NCBI RefSeq assembly: GCF_002256285.1
Contig: NZ_NKJE01000006.1
Span: 83,012-147,011 of the forward strand
From: Flavobacterium sp. BFFFF1
GTDB taxonomy: Bacteria > Bacteroidota > Bacteroidia > Flavobacteriales > Flavobacteriaceae
Length of the DNA: 64,000 bases
Reading direction: 5' to 3'
The position numbers and the translations under genes are program-made. Below, piece after piece: positions 16,633-25,766 of the stretch. Every line of letters begins with the position of its first letter. Position 1 is the stretch's first letter. A model generated the notes under the pieces. That model saw only the letters and a list, made by a program, of their open reading frames with translations. It was not told where the DNA came from and searched no databases.

Positions 16633-17738
16633 TACACGCCCAATTCTTTTCTCGTTTTCTTAAGCAATCCGCCTTTGTGAAGCAAAACCGAAATCGCTTT
16701 CAGGCGAACATAAGGAACGCTCATGTAAACAAATCCCGAATGCGGTCCGGCAGTGCCCCATGAGTTTTTTACTTTGTAATACACATTCCCTTTCTGGTCT
16801 TTTACCTTGCCAACGATGTGCATCAAATGGTCGTCGGTGGTATCGAAATTCTCGAATTCCGCCTGGCGAAAATCAGGAGTGATTTGTTTTTCGGGCTTAA
16901 TTTCGGTTAAAATCAGCTTTTTATCGGCATCATTAGCAGGAAGTACGGCAATCTGTTTTTCCGCCGAGAAAGTAGGTTCAGAAACATCAATATCCAAAGC
17001 CAAAGTGTAGCCTTTATCTATTGCATTGTCAATGTTTTGCATGAACTCATCTAAAGGCATATTGTAGAAACTGCCATTCGAAAAGTTGTCTGGAATATCA
17101 AGGATAAACGATTTGTAATTTGGCTCGTTGATGTAGGATGTGATTGTCACATAATCATTAAGATTAAGTTTGGTCATTTCCAGGAAGCTTTTTGGGGTGT
17201 AGACTTTTCCGCCGTAGGTAAATTCGGTAACCGGTTTTCCAAGATTTTCATCAAGCACTTTCTTAACTTCGTCTTTCCATTCCGGCGCAAGCTTTTTTTC
17301 AGGATCGGCGTAGCTTTTTAGCATTTTTTCAAGATCAGCGACCATTTTGGAATGGTTGTATTTTTTTGCAGTCCCAGTCAATCCGGTGTAAGCAGCCTCG
17401 GGAACTACACCAAAATTCATCGCGCTATTGATCACATCATGGGCAAGTCCACCTTCTCCAAACTGTGCGTGTCCCTGGCGCATGACATAAGTCCAGGCCT
17501 TTTTGGTGTAGGTTTGCCTTACATTGTACATTTCAGAAAGGTCAATTGGTTTGCCCGTAATCCTGATAATTTCTGCTTCAAGGAACGATGTGGTAGAAAA
17601 GCTCCAGCAGGTTCCGGTTTGGTCCTGCGAAATGACTGGCGTCGCTTCAATATCTTTAACTGTTTGAAATTCATATGCCTGAGCAAATCCTGCAAATCCG
17701 ACAGCCATAAAGGCCAGGCTTAAAAAGCTTTTTTTCAT
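16632..17738 (-). CDS. Exported C1-family cysteine peptidase (bleomycin hydrolase-like)
   Basis: A signal peptide (1-19, ending FAQA) is followed by a papain-like domain. The oxyanion glutamine and catalytic cysteine are in SQDQTGTCWSFSTTSF (about 36-51), the histidine is in DDHLMHIVGK near 298-304, and the asparagine is in KVKNSWGTAG near 322-327. That order and the spacing fit the aminopeptidase C / bleomycin hydrolase branch, but the length (368) is shorter than the cytosolic enzymes and the signal peptide puts it in the periplasm or outside. The substrate is unknown. Confidence 0.9.
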   Translation of the reverse strand: MKKSFLSLAFMAVGFAGFAQAYEFQTVKDIEATPVISQDQTGTCWSFSTTSFLEAEIIRITGKPIDLSEMYNVRQTYTKKAWTYVMRQGHAQFGEGGLAHDVINSAMNFGVVPEAAYTGLTGTAKKYNHSKMVADLEKMLKSYADPEKKLAPEWKDEVKKVLDENLGKPVTEFTYGGKVYTPKSFLEMTKLNLNDYVTITSYINEPNYKSFILDIPDNFSNGSFYNMPLDEFMQNIDNAIDKGYTLALDIDVSEPTFSAEKQIAVLPANDADKKLILTEIKPEKQITPDFRQAEFENFDTTDDHLMHIVGKVKDQKGNVYYKVKNSWGTAGPHSGFVYMSVPYVRLKAISVLLHKGGLLKKTRKELGV

Positions 17739-17808
17739 CTTTATTTAAGTGGGTTTTGTTTATTTAAATGTAAAAAATGGTTTATTTTTACGCTAAAATA
17801 ATACAATT

Positions 17809-18651
17809 ATGGCTGACATAAACTGGGAAACTGTTAAAGATTTTGAGGACATCACGTATAAAAAATCCAATGGCGTAGCCAGAATTGCTTTTAACCGCCC
17901 CAATGTTAGGAATGCTTTCCGCCCAAAGACGACCAGCGAACTTTATCAGGCTTTTTACGATGCACAGGAAGACACGTCGATTGGTGTGGTTTTGCTGTCT
18001 GCCGAAGGCCCATCTACCAAAGATGGCGTGTATTCTTTTTGCAGCGGTGGCGACCAAAACGCACGTGGGCATCAGGGATACGTTGGGGACGATGGTCAGC
18101 ATAGGCTGAATATCCTTGAAGTGCAGCGATTAATCCGTTTTATGCCAAAGGTGGTCATCGCCGTTGTTCCGGGTTGGGCCGTTGGTGGAGGGCACAGCCT
18201 GCACGTGGTGTGCGACATGACGCTCGCGAGTAAGGAACATGCCATATTTAAACAGACCGATGCCGATGTGACCAGTTTTGACGGGGGTTACGGGTCCGCT
18301 TATCTCGCCAAGATGGTAGGACAGAAAAAAGCGCGGGAGATTTTCTTTTTAGGCAGAAATTACTCGGCGCAGGATGCGTTTGAAATGGGCATGGTAAATG
18401 CGGTCATTCCGCATGACGAACTTGAAGATACCGCTTACGAATGGGCACAGGAAATACTGCAAAAGTCACCGACATCCATAAAGATGCTCAAATTTGCCAT
18501 GAACCTTACCGATGATGGAATGGTCGGGCAACAGGTTTTTGCGGGAGAAGCGACGCGATTGGCTTACATGACCGAAGAAGCCAAAGAAGGGCGCAACGCA
18601 TTCCTCGAAAAAAGGAAACCCGATTTCGGAAAAAACAAATGGCTTCCATAG
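17809..18651 (+). CDS. menB: 1,4-dihydroxy-2-naphthoyl-CoA synthase
   Basis: MenB is the crotonase-fold enzyme that closes the second ring of the naphthoquinone from O-succinylbenzoyl-CoA. The signatures are all visible: RIAFNRPNVRNAFRPKT near 30-46, the oxyanion-hole and bicarbonate-site segment FCSGGDQNARGHQGYVG, VPGWAVGGGHSLHVVCDMTLAS, and DVTSFDGGYGSAYLAKMVG. Length (280) is normal. The gene is divergent from the C1 peptidase. Confidence 0.97.
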   Translation: MADINWETVKDFEDITYKKSNGVARIAFNRPNVRNAFRPKTTSELYQAFYDAQEDTSIGVVLLSAEGPSTKDGVYSFCSGGDQNARGHQGYVGDDGQHRLNILEVQRLIRFMPKVVIAVVPGWAVGGGHSLHVVCDMTLASKEHAIFKQTDADVTSFDGGYGSAYLAKMVGQKKAREIFFLGRNYSAQDAFEMGMVNAVIPHDELEDTAYEWAQEILQKSPTSIKMLKFAMNLTDDGMVGQQVFAGEATRLAYMTEEAKEGRNAFLEKRKPDFGKNKWLP

Positions 18652-18690
18652 GGTAGTAGGCAGTTGGCAGTTAACAGAAATAAACACACT

Positions 18691-19206
18691 ATGGAAAATT
18701 TCACCAATAATAAAATAGATACAGCACAACTGCCGCGCTTTGAGGCGGTTGAATTGACAAAATTGCACCGATTTTATTGGAAGGTTGTGTTGATCAATAC
18801 GTTGATTGTCATGATTATTGTCGGGATTGTGCTTGGAGTTGCTTCGTACAACCTTGAGGAATGGATTGATTACCAAATGGAAATCAGTACAGGGTACGTA
18901 GCTTTTACAGCATTGCTTGTATTCTTCCTTCGTTTGGGTTTTAGGAAAAAAGCCTTTGCATTCAGGGAGCATGATGTAATTTACCGAAGGGGTGTCATTG
19001 CGACAAATACCATTGTTATTCCCTACAACCGCGTGCAGCACGTTTCTTTACATGAAGGTTTTGTATCGAGGATGTTTGGTTTGGCGAAAGTTGAGATTTT
19101 TACGGCTGGTGGTGGTTCCAGTGATATTGAAATTCCCGGAATCGAGAAAGCAGAAGCCGAAAATATCAAACAGCTGCTCATGGGCAAAATCCAAAAAAAC
19201 TTATAA
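18691..19206 (+). CDS. PH-domain membrane protein, YdbS-like
   Basis: Two transmembrane helices (about 30-52 and 67-86 from the ATG at 18691) precede a DUF304/bPH_2 domain, with REHDVIYRRGVIATNTIVIPYNRVQHV and the GLAKVEIFTAGG strand. This is the YdbS half of a YdbS-YdbT pair; the partner follows with a one-base TAATG overlap. The role of the pair is not established. An in-frame TTG at 18664 is possible but lies in a short GGCAGTT-repeat leader. Confidence 0.85.
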   Translation: MENFTNNKIDTAQLPRFEAVELTKLHRFYWKVVLINTLIVMIIVGIVLGVASYNLEEWIDYQMEISTGYVAFTALLVFFLRLGFRKKAFAFREHDVIYRRGVIATNTIVIPYNRVQHVSLHEGFVSRMFGLAKVEIFTAGGGSSDIEIPGIEKAEAENIKQLLMGKIQKNL

Positions 19207-20705
19207 TGGGAGTCGACTTTAGTGAACCGCAGAAACAATCAGCTGTTGGCATTGTCGTGATGTTTTTTGACACAATCCGGCATTTTATAAAAGCATTCTG
19301 GGTTTTTCTGGTGGTGTATATTTTAAAGCCGCACGCCGTGGGATCCCTCTATGTTTTTGCAGGATTGATGGTGCTTCTGGTGCTGTTTGCAATTATTGCT
19401 TACCTTAAATTCAGAAATTTTACGTTCTTCCTCGACGAAAGGAATGACGAATTTGTAATTACTGAAGGCATATTGAACAAGTCCCGCACTACGATAAACC
19501 TGAATAAGATCCAGCAGGTAAACATTAAACAGTCGCTGCTGCAAAAAATAATTGGCGTCCATTCGCTTGATGTTGATACGGCCGGTTCTTCAAAAGAGGA
19601 GGTAGTGATTAAAGCAATTTCACACGATATCGCACTAGCATTAAAAAGCAGGCTATTAGACCACGGTGACGGCAGAATGGAAGCTGTGGAACAGGCTACA
19701 GAAGTAAAGGCGATTGAAGAAACAAAGCCGTTTGTGAAAATCAGCTTTAGCAGTTTGTTGAAGATGGGAATTACCTCCAATTACATCAAAAGTTTTCTGC
19801 TGTTGCTGGCGTTTTTCTTTTCCACTTATGAAAATGTGCAGCACTTTTATAATGATACGTCGATAGATACCGATCAGATTGGTCATTATACGCAGCGTTT
19901 TAACCTGTTCGAAATGGTAATTATTGTCTTGGTGCTCTTGTTTGCCGTAATCATCGTCGTCAATGTGTTCCGAATGGTATTCCGTTATTTTAACTATACA
20001 ATCCAAAAGCAACAAGGGTCATTACTTTTGTCTTTCGGGTTGTTGAATACGAAAAACACCATCCTGAAACCGGAAAGGGTTCAAATCGCCGTTGTTACCC
20101 AAAACTACTTCCAAAAGAAAATGAACATCCTGCAACTGCGGATCAAACAAGCCACTGCCGGAGAAAAAGAACAAAAAAACACAGCGATTGAAATACCGGG
20201 TTGCAATGAATTAGAGCGCGATGAAATCCTAAAACTCATTTTTCACAGGGTTCCCGAACGCGGATTGATGTTGAAACCCAATTGGAGGAAACTCGGTTTT
20301 GCCGTTTTTTTGACAATTATCATTCCCATCTTTGGCTTTTACCTCGTGGTGCGCTATAGTGGCAATGTGGATCCGCAATTGTATTATTTTGTAGCTGCTT
20401 ACATCGGGGTGCTTGCTATTTTGCAATATTTTAAATTCCGAAATAGCAGGATTTTCATTCACGACGATTTTATTATCAAACAAAGCGGCGCGTGGGATAT
20501 CAGCCATGAAATTATTGAACCCGAAAAGATTCAGGCTGTTACGACTTCACAATTGTTTTGGCATAAAAGCTTGAATATTGGCTCGCTTACGCTGCATACT
20601 GCAGGCGGAAATGTCAGTTTTCAACTGGGTAATTTCGAAACGATTAAGGCATATGCCAATGTATGGCTGTATGAATTAGAAACGTCCGACAGCAATTGGA
20701 TGTAA
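19206..20705 (+). CDS. PH-domain membrane protein, YdbT-like, three PH repeats
   Basis: The 499-residue protein carries three DUF304 PH-like domains separated by paired transmembrane helices. Domain starts can be read at FRNFTFFLDERNDEFVITEGIL, FNYTIQKQQGSLLLSFGLLNTKN and FRNSRIFIHDDFIIKQSGAWD; each is followed by an R/K-x-Q-x-V strand and a GG-containing strand. Together with the gene upstream this is a complete YdbS/YdbT pair. It overlaps that gene by one base. Its place between menB and menA may be only positional. Confidence 0.87.
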   Translation: MGVDFSEPQKQSAVGIVVMFFDTIRHFIKAFWVFLVVYILKPHAVGSLYVFAGLMVLLVLFAIIAYLKFRNFTFFLDERNDEFVITEGILNKSRTTINLNKIQQVNIKQSLLQKIIGVHSLDVDTAGSSKEEVVIKAISHDIALALKSRLLDHGDGRMEAVEQATEVKAIEETKPFVKISFSSLLKMGITSNYIKSFLLLLAFFFSTYENVQHFYNDTSIDTDQIGHYTQRFNLFEMVIIVLVLLFAVIIVVNVFRMVFRYFNYTIQKQQGSLLLSFGLLNTKNTILKPERVQIAVVTQNYFQKKMNILQLRIKQATAGEKEQKNTAIEIPGCNELERDEILKLIFHRVPERGLMLKPNWRKLGFAVFLTIIIPIFGFYLVVRYSGNVDPQLYYFVAAYIGVLAILQYFKFRNSRIFIHDDFIIKQSGAWDISHEIIEPEKIQAVTTSQLFWHKSLNIGSLTLHTAGGNVSFQLGNFETIKAYANVWLYELETSDSNWM

Positions 20706-20729
20706 ATAAATAATAAACGAAAACAAGAA

Positions 20730-21701
20730 ATGAAACATTGGATTGAAGCAGCACGGGTAAGGACATTACCACTTTCTGTATCCGGAATTATACTCGGGAG
20801 CTTTTACGCGATGTCGCAGTCAATTTTTAATTGGAAAATTGTCATTGCCGCACTGAGTACGACGTTACTTTTGCAAATATTGTCAAACTTTGCCAATGAT
20901 TACGGCGATGGCATGAAAGGCACGGACAACGTGGACCGCATTGGCCCCAAGCGCGCCATCCAAAGCGGCGTTATTTCTCCGAAAGCCATGAAGTCAGCCA
21001 TCATGATTACATCTGTGCTGGCATTGGCATCCGCGGTAGCGTTGATTTATCTCGCGTTCCGGGACACAAACATCAGTTATTCGCTGTTTTACCTGATACT
21101 TGGGATTTTAGCGATTTTTTCCGCGATACGATATACTGTAGGAAATACCGCTTATGGATACCGTGGCTATGGCGATGTGTTCGTTTTTGTGTTTTTCGGA
21201 CTTGTCAGTACAATTGGCGTTAGTTTTATGGTGCTCCGGACGGTCGATCCATTACTGTTACTGCCTGCCGCCGCGATTGGCTTTTTGAGCACCGGCGTGT
21301 TGAACCTGAACAATATGCGTGACGAGGAATCTGACAGAAAGTCCAATAAAAACACAATCGTCGTAAAAATAGGCGGTGCGAAAGCAAAGATTTACCACTA
21401 CTTTTTGCTGATTACCGCCATGGTCCTGATGTTGGTATTTGCGGTATATTTTGACTATTATAAGGACGCCAATCCGAACGAATTTAATTTTGATATTTAC
21501 ATCTTCCTGTTGGCTTACATTCCCATCATAAGGCATTTGGTCACGGTCTACAAAAATACCGACCCGAAAAAACTCGATCCCGAATTGAAAAAGCTGGCTA
21601 TCAGTACTTTTTTAATGTCGGTTTTAATATCGCTTTCGATGATTTATTTTTTTACGGATATCCTCCTTCAGGTTTATTTATATTTCACACAACAAAACTA
21701 A
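20730..21701 (+). CDS. menA: 1,4-dihydroxy-2-naphthoate polyprenyltransferase
   Basis: MenA is an integral-membrane UbiA-family enzyme that prenylates dihydroxynaphthoate. The first Asp-rich motif lies in NDYGDGMKGTDNVDRIGPKR near 59-78, the second in NNMRDEESDRKSNKNT near 193-208. Eight or nine hydrophobic helices are visible and the length (323) is usual. It follows the PH-domain gene by 24 bases and precedes the metal-dependent hydrolase by 4 bases. Confidence 0.95.
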   Translation: MKHWIEAARVRTLPLSVSGIILGSFYAMSQSIFNWKIVIAALSTTLLLQILSNFANDYGDGMKGTDNVDRIGPKRAIQSGVISPKAMKSAIMITSVLALASAVALIYLAFRDTNISYSLFYLILGILAIFSAIRYTVGNTAYGYRGYGDVFVFVFFGLVSTIGVSFMVLRTVDPLLLLPAAAIGFLSTGVLNLNNMRDEESDRKSNKNTIVVKIGGAKAKIYHYFLLITAMVLMLVFAVYFDYYKDANPNEFNFDIYIFLLAYIPIIRHLVTVYKNTDPKKLDPELKKLAISTFLMSVLISLSMIYFFTDILLQVYLYFTQQN

Positions 21702-21705
21702 TGCT

Positions 21706-22383
21706 ATGAAAATTACATTTTACGGCCACGCATCACTGGGCATTGAAGTCGGTGGCAAACACATTTTAGTCGATCCTTACATTTCTGCCAATGAGCAGGC
21801 GGCACACATCGATATCAATTCGCTAAAGGCCGATTATATTTTATTGACACATGCCCACGGCGACCACGTGCTCGATGTGGAGGCCATTGCAAAGCGTACC
21901 GGCGCCGTGATTGTCTCGAATGCTGAAATTGCATGGTACTACGAGGGGAAGGGGTTTAAAGCCCATCCAATGAACCACGGCGGTAGCAAGCAGTTTGATT
22001 TTGGAAAGGTAAAGTATGTCAACGCGATCCACTCGAGCCAGTTTCCTGACAAGACCTATGGTGGGAATCCCGGCGGCTTTGTGATAGAAGGCGAACATAA
22101 GAACATTTACATCGCGGGAGACACCGCGCTGACGATGGATATGAAACTGATTCCCATGCGGACAAAACTGGATCTGGCTATTTTGCCCATCGGCGATAAC
22201 TTCACCATGGATATTGAAGATGCCATTATCGCGTCTGATTTTGTCGCGTGCGACAAGGTACTTGGCGTACATTACGATACCTTTGGCTACATCATCATCA
22301 ACAAGGAAAACGCGATCCGTAGTTTTTTCGACAAAGGCAAAGACCTGATGCTGCTCGAGATTGGGGAGTCAATTGATTTATAA
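21706..22383 (+). CDS. UPF0173-family metal-dependent hydrolase
   Basis: This is a metallo-beta-lactamase-fold protein of 225 residues. The zinc motif HAHGDH is at about 49-54, and the later histidines occur in AIHSSQFPD, AGDTALTMD and LGVHYDTF. The family is widespread, but its substrate is not known. The ATG is 4 bases after menA, so it is in the men operon at least transcriptionally. The first copy of the structured repeat begins 6 bases after the stop. Confidence 0.9.
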   Translation: MKITFYGHASLGIEVGGKHILVDPYISANEQAAHIDINSLKADYILLTHAHGDHVLDVEAIAKRTGAVIVSNAEIAWYYEGKGFKAHPMNHGGSKQFDFGKVKYVNAIHSSQFPDKTYGGNPGGFVIEGEHKNIYIAGDTALTMDMKLIPMRTKLDLAILPIGDNFTMDIEDAIIASDFVACDKVLGVHYDTFGYIIINKENAIRSFFDKGKDLMLLEIGESIDL

Positions 22384-22389
22384 TAATCT

Positions 22390-22482
22390 GGAGCTGATTC
22401 AGCTATCCCTTGTATCTTTTTCCTGCTGAAAATAGACAGAAAAAGGATGCCACTGCTCCCGAAATTTCGGGATGGGCTAGGC
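22390..22482 (+). repeat. Structured intergenic repeat, copy 1
   Basis: This stretch matches copy 2 (33792-33894) over its whole length: GGAGCTG start, a gctatcc block, a pyrimidine/purine stem and a Gly-Cys-rich end. The inner stem pairs ATCTTTTTC (22414-22422) with GAAAAAGGAT (22439-22448) with one bulged G. The third stem is a perfect palindrome CCCGAAATTTCGGG at 22458-22471. The outer stem seen in copy 2 is not formed here. Confidence 0.75.
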
Positions 22483-22504
22483 GTTCTTCTCATAAAATTA
22501 AGAA

Positions 22505-23701
22505 ATGGAGTTAAAAAAAGCATTCCTATTATTATTACTCACCGGTTCCTGTGCTTTTGCACAACAGGACGGATATTGGGATAAAGACCGTGCCACCACT
22601 AAAGAAATCATCCTCACAGCAGGCGATAGGATTAAAGTACGCACTGAAGATTTTCCTGTCGGCACAACCGAAGTGGTTTATCGTGTTACCCTACTGGATG
22701 ACAACCAGCAGATGGCCAACAGCTTGGTTTCCGTATTGAAATCGATTCCTGACCCTACAGGCATCAGCCAGGGTTCCGCTGGCGCCGTTTTCCTGATGTC
22801 GAAGGTTTCCGGTGACGACAAATGTACTTACGCGGTATTTTCTTCGGATAAAGAGGCGGCAAATTACGTTAAGGAAGGAAAGACGGAGAAATCCTGCTAT
22901 CACCAGGACGAAGCAGTTAGCAAGGATGCCAAACGGCTCTCCATTGAGAAATCTTCGTGTTTTTCATCGGATGCGATGTGGTTTGGATTCGAAAGCAAAA
23001 ACTGGATCATGAAACAGAAGATTGTGCTTGAAGTAGTGCCGTGGGTAGACATTAAGCTCAACCGCGGCTGGACCACGGAGAACCGCAAATCAGTTTTGGG
23101 GATCAGCAAAACGTCCGATATCGCGGAACTCATGTTGAGCCCCGACGATTACTGTGTCTGCATCCTTGAAAAAATGCAGAAAAAATATACGTTTACAGAA
23201 TATGCCAAACTCATGGCTGTCGAAAAGACAAAGGTGTACAAAGATCTGGGCAATTCCTGTCTTTCAAAATCGGATGACAACCTGCCGATACAGGCGAATA
23301 TCCGGATTGATGCCGCCAAACATTTTAAGAACAGAAAATACGATCATGCAATCCGGTTACTGAAAGCGGGAATCATTGACCGCGGCACCGCTACAGCATT
23401 GGATTACGCCGCTTTGGGACAGTATTATATTTATTCGAAGCAATACGAAAAGGCAATCAAATCATTGAAAGACGGCGAAAGAATCGATAGTTCCGAACTT
23501 CTGATCCAACTCAATCTGGCGCACGCCTATCTTTTAAATAATGATTTCCAATCAGCAAAAGCGCTGCACAAAAAATACCTGGCGCAGAATGTTACCGCCA
23601 CGCAAAGCTGGACAGATAAAACAAAATCAGATTTCACGGCATTCAGAAACGCCAAAATTGATTCTGACGGCTTTGACAGGATCCTCAAACTCTTCAATTG
23701 A
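22505..23701 (+). CDS. Exported TPR-containing protein of unknown function
   Basis: I do not recognise the family. A signal peptide (about 1-20, MELKKAFLLLLLTGSCAFAQ) leads into a region of about 200 residues with many beta strands and several cysteines (CTY, SCYH, SSCFSS, DYCVC). The last 130 residues are helical repeats that read as TPR units, such as AAKHFKNRKYDHAIRLLKAG, DYAALGQYYIYSKQYEKAI and LNLAHAYLLNNDFQSAKALH. It lies between the men-linked hydrolase and menC, with menC starting directly after its stop. A structural or binding role is more likely than catalysis. Confidence 0.75.
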   Translation: MELKKAFLLLLLTGSCAFAQQDGYWDKDRATTKEIILTAGDRIKVRTEDFPVGTTEVVYRVTLLDDNQQMANSLVSVLKSIPDPTGISQGSAGAVFLMSKVSGDDKCTYAVFSSDKEAANYVKEGKTEKSCYHQDEAVSKDAKRLSIEKSSCFSSDAMWFGFESKNWIMKQKIVLEVVPWVDIKLNRGWTTENRKSVLGISKTSDIAELMLSPDDYCVCILEKMQKKYTFTEYAKLMAVEKTKVYKDLGNSCLSKSDDNLPIQANIRIDAAKHFKNRKYDHAIRLLKAGIIDRGTATALDYAALGQYYIYSKQYEKAIKSLKDGERIDSSELLIQLNLAHAYLLNNDFQSAKALHKKYLAQNVTATQSWTDKTKSDFTAFRNAKIDSDGFDRILKLFN

Positions 23702-24736
23702 TTGAAAGCATCTTACCATAAATACCTATTGCAGTTTAAACGGCCGTCAGGAACCTCCCGCGGTATCATGACGGAAAAGGAAACCTGGTTCCTGATTATT
23801 GAATCCGGTGCACGCAGGGGAGTAGGAGAGTGTGGTATTCTTCGGGGACTTAGCGCGGACGACCGACCTGACTATGAGGAAAAGCTTCGTTGGGTTTGTG
23901 AAAATATAGGGCTCGGGGAAAAACTATTGTGGGAGGCTTTAACCGAGTTTCCCTCCATTCAGTTTGGCGTTGAAATGGCCTTTCGGTCCCTAAATAGCGC
24001 AAATTCTTTTGTTTCATTCCCTTCAGATTTTACGGCATCAAAAAAGTCAATTCCGATAAACGGACTGGTTTGGATGGGGGATGAGCAATTTATGAAGCAA
24101 CAAATCGAAGAGAAAATTGCTTCTGGATTTTCCTGTATCAAACTCAAAATTGGCGCATTGGATTTTGACCATGAATTGGCGTTGTTGCGATCAATCCGAG
24201 AAAATTTTTCTGCCGATGAGATTGAAATCCGGGTAGATGCAAATGGTGCATTTTCGTTAGAATCTGCTTTATATAAAATGAAGCAATTATCTGAATTTAA
24301 AATACATAGCATAGAGCAACCGATTCAAAAAAACAACCATGACAGTATGGCAGATTTGTGTAAAAGTAGGGTTTTGCCTATAGCGCTCGATGAAGAATTA
24401 ATCGGGGTGTTTGATACCGCCGATAAGTTAGCATTACTACGCCGTATTCAACCACAGTATATCATTTTAAAACCCAGTTTTGTAGGTGGTATTCGCGGTA
24501 CTCAGGAATGGATTGACCTTGCTGCACAGTACAACATCGGCTGGTGGATTACTTCTGCGCTTGAAAGTAACGTTGGATTAAATGCGATCGCGCAATGGAC
24601 CTACACGTTAAAAAATCCAATGCCACAAGGTCTGGGAACCGGGTCTCTGTACACCAATAATTTTGAGGGTCCACTCGAGGTCAGGAATGGAAATCTTTGG
24701 TTTAATAATACAAAACCCCAGGAGTTTCCACTCTAG
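23702..24736 (+). CDS. menC: o-succinylbenzoate synthase
   Basis: MenC is an enolase-superfamily dehydratase in menaquinone synthesis. The core has the catalytic lysine motif CIKLKIGA (about 141-148), metal-ligand acidic residues in IRVDANGAFS, SIEQPI and ALDEEL, and the second lysine in YIILKPSFVGG. Length is 344. The start is TTG, placed directly after the TGA of the preceding gene with no gap; the N-terminus (MKASYHKYLLQFKRPSGTSRG) has the expected family form, which supports it. It ends 10 bases from the convergent NTF2-like gene. Confidence 0.9.
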   Translation: MKASYHKYLLQFKRPSGTSRGIMTEKETWFLIIESGARRGVGECGILRGLSADDRPDYEEKLRWVCENIGLGEKLLWEALTEFPSIQFGVEMAFRSLNSANSFVSFPSDFTASKKSIPINGLVWMGDEQFMKQQIEEKIASGFSCIKLKIGALDFDHELALLRSIRENFSADEIEIRVDANGAFSLESALYKMKQLSEFKIHSIEQPIQKNNHDSMADLCKSRVLPIALDEELIGVFDTADKLALLRRIQPQYIILKPSFVGGIRGTQEWIDLAAQYNIGWWITSALESNVGLNAIAQWTYTLKNPMPQGLGTGSLYTNNFEGPLEVRNGNLWFNNTKPQEFPL

Positions 24737-24746
24737 GAAATTTTAG

Positions 24747-25220
24747 CTATTTGTTTGCCGATTGAAACTTTCGAAGTGAATGAATTGCTTGTTGTTGTAC
24801 TTTCTTCTGTAAAAATCCAGTCCATCCCAATAATAATCCTTTAAGTCCAAGCGCCTGCTGACTCCACTTCCAGATGTCAAAATGGTCTGTATGGCGGAGT
24901 ATCAGTCCGTCCTTAAATTCAAACTGGGAAGATATCCTATTGGTGACCTTCCGTTGTGTACTGCTGAATGTATACTTTGCAATCCACTTTGCGCTACCGA
25001 AATTGCGTTCGGCGTGGATATCGGAGAACTCAATTTCGAGATTTCCTTTGCTGCGTTCAATAAGCATATGCCACATGTCACTGACATCTTTTCCTTTCAG
25101 GACGCCGAATGCAGGGTCCTGGAAAATCACTTCCGAGTGGTAACAGCTTGACATGGTATCCGGGTTGTTGCTTGCAAATGCGGCATAAAATTCTTCGATC
25201 AGTTGCTCGTGTGGGTTCAT
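24747..25220 (-). CDS. NTF2-like (SnoaL-type) protein
   Basis: The 157-residue protein has the NTF2/SnoaL cone fold pattern: an N-terminal helix (HEQLIEEFYAAFASNNPDTM), the CYHSEVIFQDPAF strand turn, a central WHMLIERS helix, and the closing strands FEFKDGLILRHTDHFDIWKWSQQAL. Such proteins include isomerases, ring-cyclases and many unknowns. It is the last gene of a four-gene minus-strand operon. Its ATG directly follows the stop codon of the preceding gene. Confidence 0.8.
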   Translation of the reverse strand: MNPHEQLIEEFYAAFASNNPDTMSSCYHSEVIFQDPAFGVLKGKDVSDMWHMLIERSKGNLEIEFSDIHAERNFGSAKWIAKYTFSSTQRKVTNRISSQFEFKDGLILRHTDHFDIWKWSQQALGLKGLLLGWTGFLQKKVQQQAIHSLRKFQSANK

Positions 25221-25757
25221 TTAATTGGTTTCTAGTTGCTTAATTTCGATTTCAGTTTCAAAACTATTTCGGATACGCTTATCATAAACATCAAAATATT
25301 GCTTTTTGTTAACTGCTGTAAAATTTCCGACCTGTGACTGGAATCGGCCTCGAATTCCTTTAATTGTGAAGCGAATGCTCTTAATCGCAGTATTTTTTAG
25401 TCGGTTCAACTCGGTTTGGGACAATGTATACAGCGAAATTGCATTTCCGTCCAAATTTTGATGTAACCCTTTGTCGGTACACACAATAAAAGTATTGTCC
25501 TCGAGGTAAATGTATACGGTGCCACCAATGTAAAGTTCCGGGTTGCTGACCGCCTCTGATAATTCAAGCGTGCCTCCTTTGTCGGTTTTTGCGATGCGAA
25601 CTTCAAGATTCCTCGAATACACGTAAGCTTCGCAAATGAATTCCCATTTTTGTGTATGGCGTCCCGATGCAATCCCTTTTGTTTCTGGACTGGTTTGGGA
25701 ATAGCTTTGAAAAATGCCGATAAATAGCAATAGGGATAAAAATCGTTTTTTATTCAT
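25221..25757 (-). CDS. Hypothetical exported protein
   Basis: I do not recognise this family. It has a signal peptide (MNKKRFLSLLLFIGIFQSYSQ) and a mature part of about 155 residues with many predicted beta strands, no lipobox and no catalytic motif. The CTDKGLHQNLDGNAISLYTL segment is the most distinctive stretch. It sits 9 bases after the lipoprotein gene and directly upstream of the NTF2-like gene in the same operon as the M23 peptidase. Confidence 0.65.
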   Translation of the reverse strand: MNKKRFLSLLLFIGIFQSYSQTSPETKGIASGRHTQKWEFICEAYVYSRNLEVRIAKTDKGGTLELSEAVSNPELYIGGTVYIYLEDNTFIVCTDKGLHQNLDGNAISLYTLSQTELNRLKNTAIKSIRFTIKGIRGRFQSQVGNFTAVNKKQYFDVYDKRIRNSFETEIEIKQLETN

Positions 25758-25766
25758 GTTTAGCCG

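Noticed and set aside
18655..18690. GGCAGTT tandem pair before the YdbS-like gene as a mobile-element end
   Set aside because: Only two short units are present with no partner copy or target duplication.
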